Made by a program: the position numbers and the translations under genes
Notes under the pieces: model-generated
Seen by the model: the letters and a program-made list of their open reading frames with translations, nothing else
What the model was told of the DNA's origin: nothing
Databases searched by the model: none
Part shown: piece by piece, positions 61,890-64,000 of the stretch
How the letters are laid out: every line of letters starts with the position of its first letter
Position numbering within the stretch: the first letter of the stretch is position 1
Source of the DNA: Symbiodinium kawagutii
Lineage: Eukaryota > Sar > Dinophyceae > Suessiales > Symbiodiniaceae
DNA: 64,000 nt
Assembly (NCBI GenBank): GCA_009767595.1
Contig: VSDK01012944.1
Coordinates: forward strand, 15,358-79,357
Reading direction: 5' to 3'

Positions 61890-62270
61890 GATACCCCAAG
61901 GCGGTTATAAGATGTTTTAGATATCAAATTATTGATAATATATGCGCATGGGACCATATATGTGGTAAACTTACCAAGTATAAGAATCATAACAAATTTG
62001 AGTGAAATGTTGTAAATATAAGATTGCAGGTATATGAACTAACTATGAATCAAAATACCAACTAATCACACCTTTAGTAAGATGGCACCAGCCAACCTGG
62101 CACCTATAGTAAACTGTTGTTTAGTAAAAACCATTCTTAACCATTATCAACACAAATTTATTAAATTAGACCATTAAAACCATTATTAACCATTATTAAA
62201 CCATTATTAACCATTAGATTCGCCATTCAGCAGCCACGATAAACCAGCAGAGTCTCCATCCCTTGGGGCA
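61890..62270. repeat. AT-rich flank with AACCATTATT array
   Basis: ACCATTATTAACCATTATTA-type words fill 62110-62220. No gene is seen. Confidence 0.6.
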
Positions 62271-62271
62271 G

Positions 62272-62380
62272 GCTCGGGAGAGCCGGGCTCACCTGCCCGG
62301 CCGGGGAGTGCTCCAGCATCCCCGACGCTTCGCGCTGATCCTTGGGCACGGAAGCTCAAGGGCGGTCATGGCAGTGGATG
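62272..62380 (+). CDS. Unknown exon, Gly/Pro/Ala-rich
   Basis: After TTGGGGCAG the frame reads SGEPGSPARPGSAPASPTLR and ADPWARKLKGGHGSG, ending at donor GTGAGG. It is probably a disordered segment. Confidence 0.45.
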
Positions 62381-62651
62381 GTGAGGGGTGCACATGTGAG
62401 TTTCGAAGGGGTGATTTGTGTTGGATGATTTGCATGGTTGGTTTGATGGTTGATTTATGTTGATTGACAGTGTGTGTGTTTGTGGACTGCACGGGGTATG
62501 ATGTGACATTTCGAAAGTCTCAAGACTACTACAGGTAGCAAAGCTGGTTGGGTACTTGCAGGACCATCCCACTTATGAAGTGGTTACAAACAATGATTAA
62601 TTACGAACGTGATGACTAGCCACTTCCTGACTGGGATGATCCACCAAGTAG

Positions 62652-62768
62652 AGTCAAGGAGAATGCCATGGGAACAAGTTGGCAGAGAAGCACTTCAGGG
62701 TTGCAGATGAGCTTTGCCGCACGTCTTCGATTGACGTTTCAAAGTTTCAAAACAGCTGCAGGAATTGA
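62652..62768 (+). CDS. Unknown terminal exon
   Basis: After ACCAAGTAG the frame reads SQGECHGNKLAEKHFRVADE and LCRTSSIDVSKFQNSCRN before TGA. Good coding bias. Family unknown. Confidence 0.4.
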   Translation, partial: SQGECHGNKLAEKHFRVADELCRTSSIDVSKFQNSCRN

Positions 62769-63003
62769 GCTGATTCATCACACAGACAAATATTGTGTTT
62801 ACTTATGCTTCCTTTGTAGCAAAAGAGCTAGTTTCATTAAATTTCCCTACCCCCCTATGACCAAAATCTATTTCATCAGTTGGTTACTTTTTTGTACTGG
62901 GGGGAAGGGATAAGTTATCTCATGTTGGGCTGACTCAGCCACTGTTTGCCATTCTCTTCAAAGCCCCTCACCGTGCTGCTTCATTTTCCGTTGTGTCTCC
63001 AAG

Positions 63004-63108
63004 GGCGGCGGTGCCGACTTTGAAAGCTTTCAAGGCCAGCAACACAGAGAGAGGGAGAAAGAGCGAGACAGAGAACTGCAATCGCTGTGCAGAAGAGGCT
63101 CAGGCTGA
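63004..63108 (+). CDS. Unknown terminal exon, highly charged
   Basis: After GTCTCCAAG the frame reads GGGADFESFQGQQHREREKE and RDRELQSLCRRGSG before TGA. The RERE-rich part suggests a disordered or helical tail. Confidence 0.4.
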   Translation, partial: GGGADFESFQGQQHREREKERDRELQSLCRRGSG

Positions 63109-63660
63109 ATTCAGGGTCTCCAAGGCCAATCAACAGGAAATTTCAGTTAACTAATGATAATCATCATCACTATAAGACTATCTAATGATAATCCATTATC
63201 AGGATGGTCCAGGATTTTCTTTTTGGCTTTGCTGTTGAAACCATGGACGCTTCATCTGCGCCAGATCCAACAGTAAAGGGGCCAGGACTGCAGCTGGGGA
63301 GGCAGTTGAAGCAGCAAACTCCCTAACTGGCTGCTGGTTGTGACCTGATCTTCAAACATCAGCGCGAGACTTCATCAGCTTTTCTAAGTAGTGGTGATCA
63401 GTGGCTGGTGGTTTGAAACATTCGGTGTTTTCTTCAATATAGTTGGTTGACTAGCAAGCATTTGTAGGATGGCGAAACTTACCGCCAACCAGCTTATGGT
63501 TGATGATAATTATGATTGGTAAGATTTGTTCGTCCAAATGGTCTTGAGTCTTGACTGTAAGCTAAGAGCAGCCAACCTCTCAAACAGACCAAGACACATT
63601 CAATGGTTCCGTAGGACTTGTGCAAGGAGTTGGGTGTTGAAAGGCAGCGATTTTTGAACG

Positions 63661-64000
63661 ATGCCAAGTTTTCACCCATCCTTGGCCCATGACCACCCTC
63701 CAGGAAAGCAACCAAAAGATGCAGGGCATCTCAGAGAACCGCGTTGCTTCGCCATCCCAAGCTGGTCAGTTGATCGGATCTTCATGGTTGGTAGCTTGCC
63801 CAAGCAGTGCACCAGTTTCCCGGTCATTTGGTGTGCTTGGAATCCCGACCTGAAGCCACCTACCATCAAGATCTACCAGCTGCATCAAGCTTCAGGAGCG
63901 ATGGATCCGAGAACTTGCTTCACCAAAAAAGATCTCCCGGCCCACCCGGAAGAACCTTGGCCAAGAGGTAGATCCAGGGGAAGCCAATCATGGTGGAGGG
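63661..64000 (+). CDS. Unknown ORF running off the window (partial)
   Basis: From ATG 63661 the frame is open for 113 codons to the end of the window. It includes CFAIPSWSVDRIFMVGSLPK, VIWCAWNPDLKPPTIKIYQL and ending in a basic RGRSRGS part. The segment from about 63720 looks most coding-like, so an acceptor may lie there. Family unknown. Confidence 0.35.
   Translation, partial: MPSFHPSLAHDHPPGKQPKDAGHLREPRCFAIPSWSVDRIFMVGSLPKQCTSFPVIWCAWNPDLKPPTIKIYQLHQASGAMDPRTCFTKKDLPAHPEEPWPRGRSRGSQSWWR

Overview
The window reads as nuclear DNA of a dinoflagellate, most like a Symbiodiniaceae genome. Coding sequence comes as short exons (30-250 bases) separated by short introns. Several introns end in GC-AG or GA-AG rather than GT-AG, with a G right after the acceptor. 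Simple-sequence and tandem repeats are abundant, possible spliced-leader remnants occur, and there is a very large LINE of a type I associate with dinoflagellates. No bacterial signals (operons, ribosome sites) and no rRNA genes were seen. Apart from two runs of N (38262-38271 and 49810-49875) the sequence is continuous.

Layout. 0.3-1 kb: PPR-like exons. 1.8-2.35 kb: triplet repeat. 2.9-4.8 kb: exons of one or two unknown genes. 6.8-9 kb: unknown exons and a cold-shock-like exon followed by an RS-rich exon. 10.9-11.3 kb: RS-rich exon. 12.8-19.7 kb: unknown exons. 19.9-21.1 kb: class 3 lipase with one frameshift. 23-23.8 kb: unknown exons. 24.2-27.4 kb: BCS1-like AAA+ ATPase split by introns, one holding a tRNA-derived SINE. 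28.5-30 kb: tetranucleotide and 94-bp tandem repeats. 30.4-35.9 kb: unknown exons. 35.9-37.9 kb: TA/CT repeats, poly-G and a complex satellite. 40.1-41.9 kb: intact 594-residue coiled-coil protein. 42.2-49.6 kb: short unknown genes. 51.0-61.9 kb: almost complete LINE of about 10.9 kb with 12-bp target duplications. 62.2-64 kb: more exons, the last running off the end.

Almost all convincing exons, and the LINE, lie on the + strand, as expected for the one-way gene blocks of dinoflagellates. The genes do not form an evident pathway.

Two things stand out. First, a family of about 16 short inverted-repeat elements (about 85-175 bp, left end near GTGGTTTCTCAAG, right end near CTTGAGAAACCACC) begins again and again exactly at the GT donor after a coding exon. 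In several cases it makes up the whole intron with the reading frame kept, so these look like introners. Second, the LINE encodes a zinc-finger ORF1 and a roughly 3,000-residue ORF2. ORF2 holds a tandemly triplicated unknown domain, an RNase H placed upstream of the endonuclease, an APE-type endonuclease, a reverse transcriptase, C2H2 fingers and a C-terminal domain resembling a cytosine-5 methyltransferase. Two opposite single-base frameshifts are its only large defects. Exon limits and strands of unknown genes were read by eye and are approximate.
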